Positions 34,165 to 46,280 of a stretch of DNA of 64,000 nt are shown one piece after another. Below the pieces are notes generated by a model, which saw only the letters and a list, made by a program, of their open reading frames with translations, was not told where the DNA came from and made no database searches. The stretch comes from Poteriospumella lacustris (taxonomy: Eukaryota; Sar; Chrysophyceae; Chromulinales; Dinobryaceae), in contig SMOI01000024.1 of the NCBI GenBank assembly GCA_008000375.1, positions 124,001 to 188,000 on the forward strand. Reading direction: 5' to 3'. Every line of letters begins with the position of its first letter. The stretch's first letter is position 1. The position numbers and the translations under genes are program-made.

Positions 34165-35832
34165 TTACGCGTGCAGAGGCAGGGACAAGGTGGATCCCGA
34201 CAGGAACGAGAGCTGCGCCTTGTCGGGGTTCTGGTCCAAGAACAACGGGTCGTGCGTCTGGATGACCAAGGCCAACGAGTCGCGCGCGGGGATATCGTAC
34301 GACGTCATCGTGATCTCCGCATCGAGAGACAAGACCTGGCCGACGACGGCGTTCTTGAAGGTCCACGGCGCGAAGGTGATCAACTTGCTCTCGCCGGTCA
34401 ACGCATCGACGTCCAAGAGGTACATGACGATGGTGCCGTTGCTCGCCGTCTGAGGAATCAGCTCCAAATGCAACTTGGCGGTACCGCGAATGCGTTGGGT
34501 GCTCGAGAACGGCGACGACACGAACACGGCGGCGTTCTGGCGCTTCAACAAGCCCAACGTGAAGTGCAGTGGCTGCTCGATGATGGCACGAACCGTCGCG
34601 GTGATGAACGCAATGCCACCCCAGATACCAGCGTTGTGACCGGCCGTAATGGTCGCCAAGGGAGTCGCATCCTGCGACTTCTTCACGACGGCGGTAGCGG
34701 TGAGCACTTCGTTGGTGTCGAGGGAGAACGTGGCGAACTGGTTGGTGACGTCGCCCCAGGTGTTGTACGCCTCGATGTCGCTGCTGTCGAAGACGTTGAA
34801 GACGATGGGTGCCATGCTGGAGATCAAATCCGTCTTGGCGTCACGCACGTAGTAGTCCATCCAGTCGCCGGCACGCTTCCACACCTGATCGGGCAAGCCC
34901 AAGAGCCCAGGCAGCTCCGGTCCGGCGTGGTCTCCCGGCGCGTACTCCAAGTGCTTGTTCACCGTCAACTTGTCGTAGAACTCGTACGGGAACTGATCAG
35001 GAGTAAACAACGAATCACTGAAAGCGTTGGCGATGAAAATAGCGGGTTTGTTCGTGTTCAGCTGGTCCAAATAGTTCACCGCCGACGAGTTGTACGTGAA
35101 GGTGTACAGGAAGTCCAGGTCCTTGTTGTGGAAGTAGTCGTCAAACAGCTCCGTCAAGTCATCGGAGACTTCGCCCGTCAGATAGGCCAGGCCCTGCAAG
35201 AAGCGAACCGCTTCCTTGCGGATGGATTCGCCGTTGCCCAAGAACGAACGAGCCATGTCGACCCAGCACGACATGGACGCCGCACTCTTCACGCGCGTAT
35301 CGTGCGCAGCGGCCAACAACGACATGCCGCCACCGTACGAAATACCAGAGAGGCCAATGCGGTTGACGTCGGCATTGGTGTTGGCAAGCGCCCAATCCAA
35401 GACGGTCGACACGTCGGCCATGTCCAACGATCCCGCCAAATTGATCTGTCCACCGGAGCCCCAGAAGCCGCGCGCCGTGTAGGAAATGACCGTGTAGCCG
35501 CGCTTGGCAAAGTCATGCGCGGGCACAGCGTACTCCCACTTGTTCATGCCCCACGAAGAAATGAAGACAATCAGAGGGTTCTTGCCATTGCGTTGGCTCG
35601 GCTTGGGGTCGAAGACGATGGCCTGCAGAGTGATGCCATCACTGGCGGTGATGCGCACCTCCTTGAAGTCATTCAACAATCCCTGAACCTTCTCTCGTTC
35701 CTCCTTGGGCAAGGAAGCCAAACTTTCGTCTCGGCGACCTACAAGGGGTTCGGGCTTGTCCCCGATCGCGAACACATGGACACTCAACAGCAGTGCCAGG
35801 GTCAGCGACAAAATCACCGTTGCAGACAACAT
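34165..35832 (-). CDS. Secreted CocE/NonD-type alpha/beta hydrolase (X-Pro peptidase S15-like)
   Basis: Single-exon gene of 555 residues. Residues 1-22 form a signal peptide (ATVILSLTLALLLSVHVFA). The alpha/beta-hydrolase core starts near residue 55 (KEVRITASDGITLQAIVFDP). The oxyanion strand is VFISSWG and the nucleophile elbow is GISYGGG (Ser near residue 165). Acid and histidine candidates are the Asp of ANAFSDSLF and the His of APGDHAGPE. The C-terminal 180 residues look like the beta-sandwich of the PepX_C family (LHLELIPQTASNGTIVMYLLDV). Relatives cleave esters, cocaine-like substrates or X-Pro peptides. The substrate here is unknown. The enzyme should act outside the cell or in the endolysosomal lumen. 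Confidence 0.88.
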   Translation of the reverse strand: MLSATVILSLTLALLLSVHVFAIGDKPEPLVGRRDESLASLPKEEREKVQGLLNDFKEVRITASDGITLQAIVFDPKPSQRNGKNPLIVFISSWGMNKWEYAVPAHDFAKRGYTVISYTARGFWGSGGQINLAGSLDMADVSTVLDWALANTNADVNRIGLSGISYGGGMSLLAAAHDTRVKSAASMSCWVDMARSFLGNGESIRKEAVRFLQGLAYLTGEVSDDLTELFDDYFHNKDLDFLYTFTYNSSAVNYLDQLNTNKPAIFIANAFSDSLFTPDQFPYEFYDKLTVNKHLEYAPGDHAGPELPGLLGLPDQVWKRAGDWMDYYVRDAKTDLISSMAPIVFNVFDSSDIEAYNTWGDVTNQFATFSLDTNEVLTATAVVKKSQDATPLATITAGHNAGIWGGIAFITATVRAIIEQPLHFTLGLLKRQNAAVFVSSPFSSTQRIRGTAKLHLELIPQTASNGTIVMYLLDVDALTGESKLITFAPWTFKNAVVGQVLSLDAEITMTSYDIPARDSLALVIQTHDPLFLDQNPDKAQLSFLSGSTLSLPLHA

Positions 35833-36181
35833 TTTTTTCCTCCTCCTTAAAATCTAATGACAGACGATCAGGACGATCAAGTTCAACCACCGTGGGGCCT
35901 TGTTGATCTTGTTGTTCTTGTTTGTTGTCCGAGATTCGACCCGCTGTGCACAACAGCAGCGCTGCACAACTGCGACCAAAGTTCCGGAAACTTGAAGACC
36001 GATTTGGTCGCCTTCTCGCACTTATGGAAAATATTCCGTGAATCTCGAATTAATCAAGATGACGACGACGAGGGTCAACGAGCCAACCGGTACCTTCAAC
36101 TCGATATAACGTTGAAGTTTGGACGATCATGGTCGCTACTATCACAATAATCGAGGTATCCCAGCATAGCCACTCCTAATC
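35833..36181. other. Divergent promoter region
   Basis: 349 bp separate the hydrolase (minus) and HAD phosphatase (plus) start codons. No coding signal is seen. Confidence 0.4.
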
Positions 36182-37267
36182 ATGAGAATCTTCAACCGGA
36201 TTGGCATCTCTGCTGGCAACGCGGTGCGTCTGTCGCGGTCGGACTGGCAGAAGCTATCGCTCCAATGTGTTCGACGGAACCACAGTGGCCCGCATCTGAA
36301 GAAGCTCACACAAGCTCGGGAGCTCATTGATCAAACCGATGCGTTTATCTTTGACTGCGATGGGGTTATTTGGAAAGGGGACACAGTGATACCCCACGCC
36401 AACGCCATGTTGAAGTATCTGGTATCTGCGGGCAGAAGGCAAACGCATATTCTTCTTCACGAACAGCTCCATGAAGTCTCGAAAAGGCTACATGGCGAAG
36501 TTTAAGAGGCTTGGTTTGGATGTATTTGAAGACGGTACGTATGGTCGCTTCGCGTTCTTCTGGCCGCCCATCTGTCTGCTAAACCATCGGGTGTCTGACG
36601 TGGTGCAGAGGTCTACGCCAGCAGCTTCGCGACGGCGCTGTATTTCCAGCGTAACCCTTTGCCATCGACTCATCCGAAGGTGTACGTCATTGGTATGGAA
36701 GGCGTCGGAGAGGAACTGGACTTGGCGGGGATCCCACACGTCGGTGGCGTTCATCACGCTCATCGACACGTAGAACTGGGACCGGGCAAAGCCGTGAAGG
36801 TCGATCCGGCCATCGGCGCGGTGGTGGTGGGCATGGATCTCCACATCAACTACTATAAGATCCAGTATGCTCAGCTCTGTTTGAATGGGAACCCTAACTG
36901 CGTCTTCGTGGCGACGAACATGGATCGACTCAAACACCTCACCGACGCACAGGAATGGGCGAGCAATGCCGCCATTGTGGGTGCCATTCGTGGCTGCACC
37001 GACCGAGAGCCTGTGGTGGTGGGCAAGCCGTCTCCTCTCCTCATCGAGTATTTGACGGAAAAGCATCAGCTTCGTCGTGAACGGGTGTGTATGGTGGGGG
37101 ATCGTCTGGACACCGACATCCTCTTCGGTCGAGACAATGGCCTGCGCACCGTCCTGACACTGTCGGGCGTAACGACACTGGCGCACCTGCACCACCCAGC
37201 GAATGACATTCATCCCCAGTTCATTGTCGACAGCGTGGCGGACTTGTTGCCGCTCGAGCGCCGGTGA
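36182..37267 (+). pseudogene. HAD phosphatase, phosphoglycolate/4-nitrophenyl phosphatase type, with a frame break
   Basis: The reading starts MRIFNRIGISAGN with an Arg/Ser-rich, acid-poor leader that looks mitochondrial. HAD motif I is IFDCDGVIWKGD. Near 36430-36438 the frame breaks: the first frame ends in a foreign tail, and the family sequence (KRIFFFTNSSMKSRKG, motif II) resumes one base on. A GT-AG intron (36535-36608, 74 nt, phase 1) leads to EVYASSFATALYF, the C2 cap, motif III lysine (VVGKPSPLL) and motif IV (VGDRLDTDILFG), ending at TGA. No GT-AG intron fits the break. One extra base, or a 7-nt insertion between GGC triplets, would explain it. It is either a real inactivating mutation or a sequence error, since all other motifs are preserved. 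Members hydrolyse 2-phosphoglycolate and similar metabolites. Confidence 0.8.
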
Positions 37268-38107
37268 CTCTGACACCGGGCTATGATGGCATTAGAAGTG
37301 GGTTATGCAACGATAAACACTGAACGTGTCTAAAGTTCGGACATTTATGCGGGGTAAGGTCTGTGCGGTGCGTTTGATACCTAGAGAGGAAGACAATGGA
37401 TACGGAGGTTCGTTTTATTGCGCCAGACGCCGACAAGTTCTTCTCCATTGAGATTCTGCTGCATCAGCAGTCTTTCCGTCGTAGAGTGAATGAAGTGTGC
37501 TAACTCGCTCTTACGTTAACCACACCATAAGTACCGCAGTAGAACTAGTCCACAGCGATAACACATATTAGTATGTAAGGCCCGCCCGGAAGCCCAAATT
37601 GGTTCAGCGCCAACGACGTCACAAGTTGTGGTCAGCAATAGCATCGCCGTCGCAGGTGCATCAGCATCGTTTCGATAACCAAACCGATTCCACGCACTGT
37701 ATCATACTTGAGGAGATAGCAGTGATCGTCGAAAGGGGGTGGGGAGACCTGGGAGTGGGAAAAGATAAAGAGAAGAAAACGATCGTCACTGGGGCTTCGC
37801 ACGTGGTCACCCACCGTACTACTGGCCCAGCCTGAACACGCTTGACTTCCTAGATCTGACGGGTTAGGGTATAGTAGTGTTAGTATGAACGATCATGTTG
37901 GCAGATCGTTGTGTGGCAATATAATAATCATGCAACTGACTTGACCGAGGAGAAAGCCTGCTCCAAAGACAGGAGTATGTAACATTTACCATTTATGCCA
38001 GTTACCGTTCAGCAGCAGCTCGTGTGGCTTCGCTATGGCTATGTGTAAAGACCATGGACAGTGAATTTTTCTTAAATCGGAAGAAGTTCGTTGTTATGAT
38101 GAGAACT
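37268..38107. other. Intergenic spacer with one tiny open frame
   Basis: 840 bp lie between two convergent genes. The only item of note is an ATG-started 35-codon frame at 37396-37503 (MDTEVRFIAPDADKF at its start). It may be a small protein or chance. I see no homology and no RNA gene. Confidence 0.35.
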
Positions 38108-40137
38108 TCACAAGTGGGGTCCGCTGCCAAAGGTATACGTGCATGGAGCGACGAACGATTCTTGCTCGGAGAGTCGTTTCCAGTTAATTATGTTTGAAAA
38201 CATGAGCCGAAATGTTCTCGAGTCCCTGTCGGTCAAGTTTTCTGCACCAGCTTCAATTTCCCCTCCAAGTGAATCAACCAATGCTTCCAGCAATCGCCAT
38301 TGCTCTGCTTCATCGCCATATTCATCTTGAAACTCCTGTTGATTGAATGCGCTCTGATTGCTTTTCGTGAATCTATCTTGGAATTGGATCCCGATGCCCA
38401 TTGAAAAGTGATCCCCAATCCCGCTGGTGATGCGTGAGTCGGGGTTTCCACTCGACGTTGATGTCAGGCTACTACTGCTCTTTGACCCTAGACCGCTATC
38501 GAGGTCGGATGGACGAGTGAAGATATGATCCACGTGCTTCTGACTGTCTTGGGAACCTCTATCTTCCCCGAACACGCCAATTCTGTCATCGGAGAAACTA
38601 TCCAATGGTTCCTCTGCCAATACTTCCCAGTGGTCTCCGCTCTTCAGCCGAGAACTTGATCGAGAAGTTGTTTCAAACGATGATGAGTGGTTTGTGGTAG
38701 ATGCTGTTTCTGTTCCATCGCAATTCACTGGATCCGCGAAATGGACACGCACAGTGATAGAGATAGCATTGAACTGGCGAAAATTCATCAGCGACAGATA
38801 TCCGATTACGGCAGCAATGGTCCCTTCGAAAGTTTCCGAATCAATCGTTGTAGCACCAAGATCTTCTTCTCGTTCAAGGATATCGTAGTCGATTGCCAAA
38901 TATTGTTGGTGTTGCTGTGCAGGTTGCTCGTCAGCTGTCGCCAATCGCTCAGGTTCAGGCGCTGACCATTCAACAACTTTGTGCAGTTGACGAAGTTCCT
39001 CACATTTTCCAATAAGACTGCGATAAAAGTCAGTCAAGCTTCCAGATTCTGTTGCAACGATGGGTAATTCTCCCGATGTTGATGAGACTGCGGAGTGAAG
39101 CGATCTTATTGTTGCGGTCGTGACGGATGGAGGTGACGTCCGCTCGCCGCTAGGAATCTCTGAGCAACCGTGTCGATGTGGTCTCGGCGGGCCCTCTAAC
39201 TGGGTTACAGCCAGCGCAAACTGTAATGATGCGTTCGTTATGGCTTGCCATTGATTTATACCATCTTCAAACTTCTCAAACGCTGTCAAAACCTCGGTAT
39301 CATCTGTGGCCTCAACTGGTCTCATGTCATCGCTTTTGGAAGCGAGAGAATTCTCTATCGAGCCTGTCAATTGATTGTTTAGGACATGAAGGTTTTCCAA
39401 TGGTTCCTTTAATCCCTTCAAAATCACAGAATCTACTCGTTGAATCGTTGTATCCGCATCGACAATTGTCTCCGGACGGCACTGCTTTATCAGTGAAGCG
39501 GCGACCTCGGAAAACAACCGGAGTGTTTCCTTCTTTACCTCATCGAAATCAGGACGCGGATGATCGTCCAACACACTAACCGTTCCAATTTTCATGCAAT
39601 CACATACTATTGGAGCACCCGCATAAAATTGGATATGTGCGTCGCCACAAACGGAAGAGATTTTCGAAAACATCGGATCATCAGCTGCATTTTCAATCAT
39701 GAAGACTTCTGGTGCATTTGGGTGAATCGTGTGGGAGCAGAAGGCTTTGAGGCGCTCAAATACGGCTGTCTTGCATTCGACCAAAGGATCAAAGTTCACT
39801 TCCGACACGTCCAATCCAACAATTGATTTCATCCATATTCTGTTGTTGTCAATGATGGTGATGCAAGCTGCAGGAGTCTGAACGTGGATTGCAAGTTAAG
39901 ATTAAATGTGAAGTTTGCAACGAATTGAAATGTCCACCCTCTTACCTGAAAGTGACGTGAAGCAAGCCTCGAAAGTCGATCGAAGTTTTCGTCGCTCTGA
40001 TTGGAACCCAAAATCCGCAGACGGTTCACCGCTTTGACCCTCTGACGTTCATCGAAGCTCAGAAGGGGCCCAGTTAGCGCAACTGGTGAAGCAAAAGACT
40101 TATTTTCACTGAGTTGAGATGGGCTTTCTTCTTGCAT
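38108..40137 (-). CDS. GAF-domain protein with degenerate kinase-like region (paralogue 2)
   Basis: Exons 40137-39946 and 39877-38108, with a 68-nt intron, give 653 residues. The acceptor at 39878 is chosen because it restores the GAF strand TPAACITIIDNNRIWM, while the nearer CAG gives an early stop. Residues about 35-200 form a clear GAF domain: RLRILGSNQSDENFDRLSRL, then FCSHTI, and IGTVSVLDDHPRPDF. The second half holds a helical stretch and a weak ATPase-like segment (TIAAVIGYLSLMNFRQFNAI then ITVRVHF) broken by acidic and Ser-rich inserts. No kinase histidine or glycine boxes are seen. Order and intron placement match the gene at 15333-17418, though sequence identity is low. This copy keeps the more standard GAF. 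A ligand-binding regulatory role is inferred. Confidence 0.68.
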
Positions 40138-40943
40138 TAGAGAGATGTTATTCGAATGAGCTTCCTTGATGTGTTCCTTCTCGAATGAGCTTCACTAGTC
40201 ATTTGTGATATCGACCAGAAACGAAGACCATGCAAGTGAAGGAAGAGATAAGCTCACTCCGCAGAGCTAACTTCAAGCGATTGAGTCATGGAAGAAGGAG
40301 ATGGGAGAGGAGGGGTCATTTCACACTGTCCCAACTGGAGGGCGTACGGCGGGGAGAGAGGGACTAGGCTGCTTCCCGAATCAGTTTCAGTCTTGATCCC
40401 CTCTCGACATGGATGATCCGGGAAGAGTTTGCAACCAGGAAAATGGTGGTAGAACTTTGAACAAGTCGAGAAATGATGGTACCCTTTTGATTCCTCTAAT
40501 CGGTGTCCCAAAATCTGCATATAATTCAGTTGTTGTCGTCATCCAAAGCCATCCGTATACCTGCGTTGAAAATAATTTTGAGGGCTCTCCCAAGTGCGTT
40601 GGCTGTTTTATTGATTGAAATCCCCATGTGACGGATGTCATCGAAAATCTTCTACAGACAAACTGGGTTCGCTATTGTTTCCATTGCTGTCACTGTACCA
40701 AGAAGAAGTGAAGGGAGACGTGAGGAAAAGGCGTTTCGTTTCTGGCCCAGAGTCGAAAGTGGATGTGGAATGATGATCCATGATGATCCATGATGATCGA
40801 ATGATTGAAAGACGCCAACATTGATTCACAAACAGGTTGCCTTTTGGTCAAGATTCATCTCAAAGGAAGGAACTCCCATGCGCTTTTACTGTTCAGTGAC
40901 TTTTTGTGCAGAAGAAGAGGCATAACTGTGGAATTCAGTACAA
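40138..40943. other. Intergenic, divergent promoter region
   Basis: This lies between GAF paralogue 2 (minus) and the GT90 gene (plus). It includes a triplicated ATGATCC(A/G) motif at 40770-40800. The short open frames have no support. Confidence 0.4.
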
Positions 40944-42387
40944 ATGATCGTTCGGAAATGCGCATTTCTTGTCGTGTTACTCTTATTGTTGGTGAGTCAG
41001 TTGTTATAGATCGCGATTACTCTCCAGGCCACTTGGAATCATGACATAGCGCGTTTGAGAGGACTAGTTCCCCTGCCGCCAACCATAGTGGACCTCGAGA
41101 AGCAGTCGTTCTCCTCATCTCCGTCGACTCCCACTGTCACTCAATTTACTGTGGATGAATTACGAGCGCATTTAGCACCTTTCTTGTCGTATTATTTTCC
41201 TTCAGGAACGTATCCTGGTATGGATGTGGAAGATGTTGATGTTGATGCCTCCATCGCATCGAGAGGACCACCATCCGTTGACAGCGTTGTCGCTGACTAC
41301 CAACGGCGGTATCAACGATCTCCGCCACGCCATTTCGCTCGCTGGGCAAAGTTCGCTCTCGATCACAACGTATCGGTCAATCTCAAGTTCTACGACCAGA
41401 TTCAACGCGACTTCGCTCCGTTTCGCGGCCGTCAGACGACGACGCGTTCAGGTGCCGTCGAGTCCGTCGGCATCACCACCGACGATCTGCAAGCGATGCG
41501 CGATCTCCCAGAGATACACTTCATCGAACTCACCGATCCCAAGGACAGCGACCCAGCCCCTATCACGATCAACGGGAACAGTCTCCGCGCGATGCCCAGT
41601 TTCGAACCGTTGCTGGTCCGCTGCCTGCGCCTTGGGCGATCACTGGAGGTGCTGCCGTCTCGATACTTCGCCTTCGTCATGAACGGGCGCGATGAGCCGC
41701 GTAGCCTGCCTGCCGATGTACCCGCCACGACAGGAGCAGACGTGCAGCCGGCGGCGGAGCAGCGCCCAGCCAACGCGACGTTCTCGTCCCACAGGCTGCC
41801 CACCTACGTGAATCCGCATCATTTGCTCCGCGACAACCAGTGCATGCGCGAGCTGTACGTCCGCCACGTGCACCCGCAGACGCAGGAGCCGCTGTCGCAT
41901 TGGCAGCCGAACATCGCGAGCTTCGCGATGTCGTTCACGACGGTCGCCCGTCGGTCGCTGCCGGTGTTCAGCGACTGCAAGCTGCCGTGCTACCACGACG
42001 TCGTCGTGCCGCGGACAGAGCATCAACCATACAACCGACTGCTCTTCACCGACGCCGACGGCGGTGGTGCAGCGGGGCTAGTTCCCTGGCAGCGCCGCAG
42101 CGAGCGCTTGGTCTTCCGGGGCGGATCGGCCGCGACGCCGCCCACGTGGCCGGCGCATCTGTCGGAGGCGGACGTCGAGCGCGACGCAGATGAGCGGTAC
42201 GCCGGATGGCGTCAGGACGTGCACAAGTGGCACTGGAACGCGCGGCTGACGCTGTACCGCTGGGCGGCATTTCAGCAGCAGCAGCAGCAGCGACAGGTGT
42301 CGACGCCGCAGTCGACGCCGAGCGGTGGCGGCTTGCGCATGACCATCGACGTGAACATCAGCGACACGGTGCGGCGCCCCGCGTGGC

Positions 42388-42418
<31 letters not shown>

Positions 42419-42824
42419 GTCGTCGCTGCCGGACCAGTACCACGGCGACTCGCGGTGGGTGTCGGAGACGGACGAACAGGTCCGTGCTCGGTACGTGGCG
42501 GTGCCCGACGGCAACACGTGGGCCAGTCGTGTCCGTCGCCATTTGTCGCTGGGCGCCGTGGTGCTGCACGAGAGTCTCTTCGTCGCGTGGTGGCAGGACC
42601 GCGTGCGGCCGTTCGTGGAGTACGTGCCGCTTCCGGTGGAGCGGTCGCTGCAGGGGCTCACCGACGTGCTGCACTGGCTGCAGTCGCACGGCGACGAAGC
42701 GGAGGCGATCGCCCGACGCGGTCGCGAGGCGGCGGTGACGCGGCTTCGTGACGTGGACGCGGAGGTGTACACACTGTTGGCGCTGATGGAGTACGCCGCG
42801 CTGTGTCGGTACTGCCGCTGGTGA
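40944..42824 (+). CDS. GT90/CAP10-family glycosyltransferase, membrane-anchored or secretory
   Basis: Exon 1 (40944-40991) encodes MIVRKCAFLVVLLLLL, a signal anchor or signal peptide. A 36-nt GT-AG intron joins it in phase 0 to exon 2 (41028-42824). The product is 614 residues. CAP10/GT90 landmarks appear in order: SPPRHFARWAKFALDH, the acceptor-side DFAPF, KLPCYHDVVVP, WQRRSERLVFRGG and the C-terminal block RRHLSLGAVVLHES to FVEYVPLPVERSLQGL. A glutamine run (FQQQQQQRQ) interrupts it near residue 435. Family members are lumenal ER/Golgi enzymes, such as fungal capsule xylosyltransferases and animal protein O-glucosyltransferases. The sugar donor here is unknown. The last 160 codons are the first member of the tandem array, so this copy is complete. 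Confidence 0.9.
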
Positions 42825-42974
42825 CGCCAGTGACGTGCTGTCTGCAGCGCTGAGAGGGGAATGAGCAGAGCGACTTAGGTTACATCCTCCGCCGCGTGCG
42901 GACGCTGCTGTGCCGCTGCTGCAGAGACGTGCGCAGTCGGTGATCGCGTCGAGCGGACTGGTGCTCTTGCTCGC

Positions 42975-43157
42975 TCACCGTGTCTTGCCAGTGCAGCTCG
43001 GGTTCGCCGTCTCCTCAGCGAGGACGGTGTGCAAATGCGCCACCAGCGCCGCGGTGGTCTCGTCCGCTGTCGCGAAGGAGAACCGGAACTGGATCTGCCA
43101 CCAGATCTGCGACCATCGACGTGAACATCAGCGACACGGTGCGGCGCCCCGCGTGGC

Positions 43158-43188
<31 letters not shown>

Positions 43189-43927
43189 GTCGTCGCTGCC
43201 GGACCAGTACCACGGCGACTCGCGGTGGGTGTCGGAGACGGACGAACAGGTCCGTGCTCGGTACGTGGCGGTGCCCGACGGCAACACGTGGGCCAGTCGT
43301 GTCCGTCGCCATTTGTCGCTGGGCGCCGTGGTGCTGCACGAGAGTCTCTTCGTCGCGTGGTGGCAGGACCGCGTGCGGCCGTTCGTGGAGTACGTGCCGC
43401 TTCCGGTGGAGCGGTCGCTGCAGGGGCTCACCGACGTGCTGCACTGGCTGCAGTCGCACGGCGACGAAGCGGAGGCGATCGCCCGACGCGGTCGCGAGGC
43501 GGCGGTGACGCGGCTTCGTGACGTGGACGCGGAGGTGTACACACTGTTGGCGCTGATGGAGTACGCCGCGCTGTGTCGGTACTGCCGCTGGTGACGCCAG
43601 TGACGTGCTGTCTGCAGCGCTGAGAGGGGAATGAGCAGAGCGACTTAGGTTACATCCTCCGCCGCGTGCGGACGCTGCTGTGCCGCTGCTGCAGAGACGT
43701 GCGCAGTCGGTGATCGCGTCGAGCGGACTGGTGCTCTTGCTCGCTCACCGTGTCTTGCCAGTGCAGCTCGGGTTCGCCGTCTCCTCAGCGAGGACGGTGT
43801 GCAAATGCGCCACCAGCGCCGCGGTGGTCTCGTCCGCTGTCGCGAAGGAGAACCGGAACTGGATCTGCCACCAGATCTGCGACCATCGACGTGAACATCA
43901 GCGACACGGTGCGGCGCCCCGCGTGGC

Positions 43928-43958
<31 letters not shown>

Positions 43959-46249
43959 GTCGTCGCTGCCGGACCAGTACCACGGCGACTCGCGGTGGGT
44001 GTCGGAGACGGACGAACAGGTCCGTGCTCGGTACGTGGCGGTGCCCGACGGCAACACGTGGGCCAGTCGTGTCCGTCGCCATTTGTCGCTGGGCGCCGTG
44101 GTGCTGCACGAGAGTCTCTTCGTCGCGTGGTGGCAGGACCGCGTGCGGCCGTTCGTGGAGTACGTGCCGCTTCCGGTGGAGCGGTCGCTGCAGGGGCTCA
44201 CCGACGTGCTGCACTGGCTGCAGTCGCACGGCGACGAAGCGGAGGCGATCGCCCGACGCGGTCGCGAGGCGGCGGTGACGCGGCTTCGTGACGTGGACGC
44301 GGAGGTGTACACACTGTTGGCGCTGATGGAGTACGCCGCGCTGTGTCGGTACTGCCGCTGGTGACGCCAGTGACGTGCTGTCTGCAGCGCTGAGAGGGGA
44401 ATGAGCAGAGCGACTTAGGTTACATCCTCCGCCGCGTGCGGACGCTGCTGTGCCGCTGCTGCAGAGACGTACGCAGTCGGTGATCGCGTCGAGCGGACTG
44501 GTGCTCTTGCTCGCTCACCGTGTCTTGCCAGTGCAGCTCGGGTTCGCCGTCTCCTCAGCGAGGACGGTGTGCAAATGCGCCACCAGCGCCGCGGTGGTCT
44601 CGTCCGCTGTCGCGAAGGAGAACCGGAACTGGATCTGCCACCAGATCTGCGACCATCGACGTGAACATCAGCGACACGGTGCGGCGCCCCGCGTGGCCGC
44701 CGTCGCTGTCGCCGTCGCTGTCGCTGTCGCCGACGTCGTCGCTGCCGGACCAGTACCACGGCGACTCGCGGTGGGTGTCGGAGACGGACGAACAGGTCCG
44801 TGCTCGGTACGTGGCGGTGCCCGACGGCAACACGTGGGCCAGTCGTGTCCGTCGCCATTTGTCGCTGGGCGCCGTGGTGCTGCACGAGAGTCTCTTCGTC
44901 GCGTGGTGGCAGGACCGCGTGCGGCCGTTCGTGGAGTACGTGCCGCTTCCGGTGGAGCGGTCGCTGCAGGGGCTCACCGACGTGCTGCACTGGCTGCAGT
45001 CGCACGGCGACGAAGCGGAGGCGATCGCCCGACGCGGTCGCGAGGCGGCGGTGACGCGGCTTCGTGACGTGGACGCGGAGGTGTACACACTGTTGGCGCT
45101 GATGGAGTACGCCGCGCTGTGTCGGTACTGCCGCTGGTGACGCCAGTGACGTGCTGTCTGCAGCGCTGAGAGGGGAATGAGCAGAGCGACTTAGGTTACA
45201 TCCTCCGCCGCGTGCGGACGCTGCTGTGCCGCTGCTGCAGAGACGTACGCAGTCGGTGATCGCGTCGAGCGGACTGGTGCTCTTGCTCGCTCACCGTGTC
45301 TTGCCAGTGCAGCTCGGGTTCGCCGTCTCCTCAGCGAGGACGGTGTGCAAATGCGCCACCAGCGCCGCGGTGGTCTCGTCCGCTGTCGCGAAGGAGAACC
45401 GGAACTGGATCTGCCACCAGATCTGCGACCATCGACGTGAACATCAGCGACACGGTGCGGCGCCCCGCGTGGCCGCCGTCGCTGTCGCCGTCGCTGTCGC
45501 TGTCGCCGACGTCGTCGCTGCCGGACCAGTACCACGGCGACTCGCGGTGGGTGTCGGAGACGGACGAACAGGTCCGTGCTCGGTACGTGGCGGTGCCCGA
45601 CGGCAACACGTGGGCCAGTCGTGTCCGTCGCCATTTGTCGCTGGGCGCCGTGGTGCTGCACGAGAGTCTCTTCGTCGCGTGGTGGCAGGACCGCGTGCGG
45701 CCGTTCGTGGAGTACGTGCCGCTTCCGGTGGAGCGGTCGCTGCAGGGGCTCACCGACGTGCTGCACTGGCTGCAGTCGCACGGCGACGAAGCGGAGGCGA
45801 TCGCCCGACGCGGTCGCGAGGCGGCGGTGACGCGGCTTCGTGACGTGGACGCGGAGGTGTACACACTGTTGGCGCTGATGGAGTACGCCGCGCTGTGTCG
45901 GTACTGCCGCTGGTGACGCCAGTGACGTGCTGTCTGCAGCGCTGAGAGGGGAATGAGCAGAGCGACTTAGGTTACATCCTCCGCCGCGTGCGGACGCTGC
46001 TGTGCCGCTGCTGCAGAGACGTGCGCAGTCGGTGATCGCGTCGAGCGGACTGGTGCTCTTGCTCGCTCACCGTGTCTTGCCAGTGCAGCTCGGGTTCGCC
46101 GTCTCCTCAGCGAGGACGGTGTGCAAATGCGCCACCAGCGCCGCGGTGGTCTCGTCCGCTGTCGCGAAGGAGAACCGGAACTGGATCTGCCACCAGATCT
46201 GCGACCATCGACGTGAACATCAGCGACACGGTGCGGCGCCCCGCGTGGC

Positions 46250-46280
<31 letters not shown>

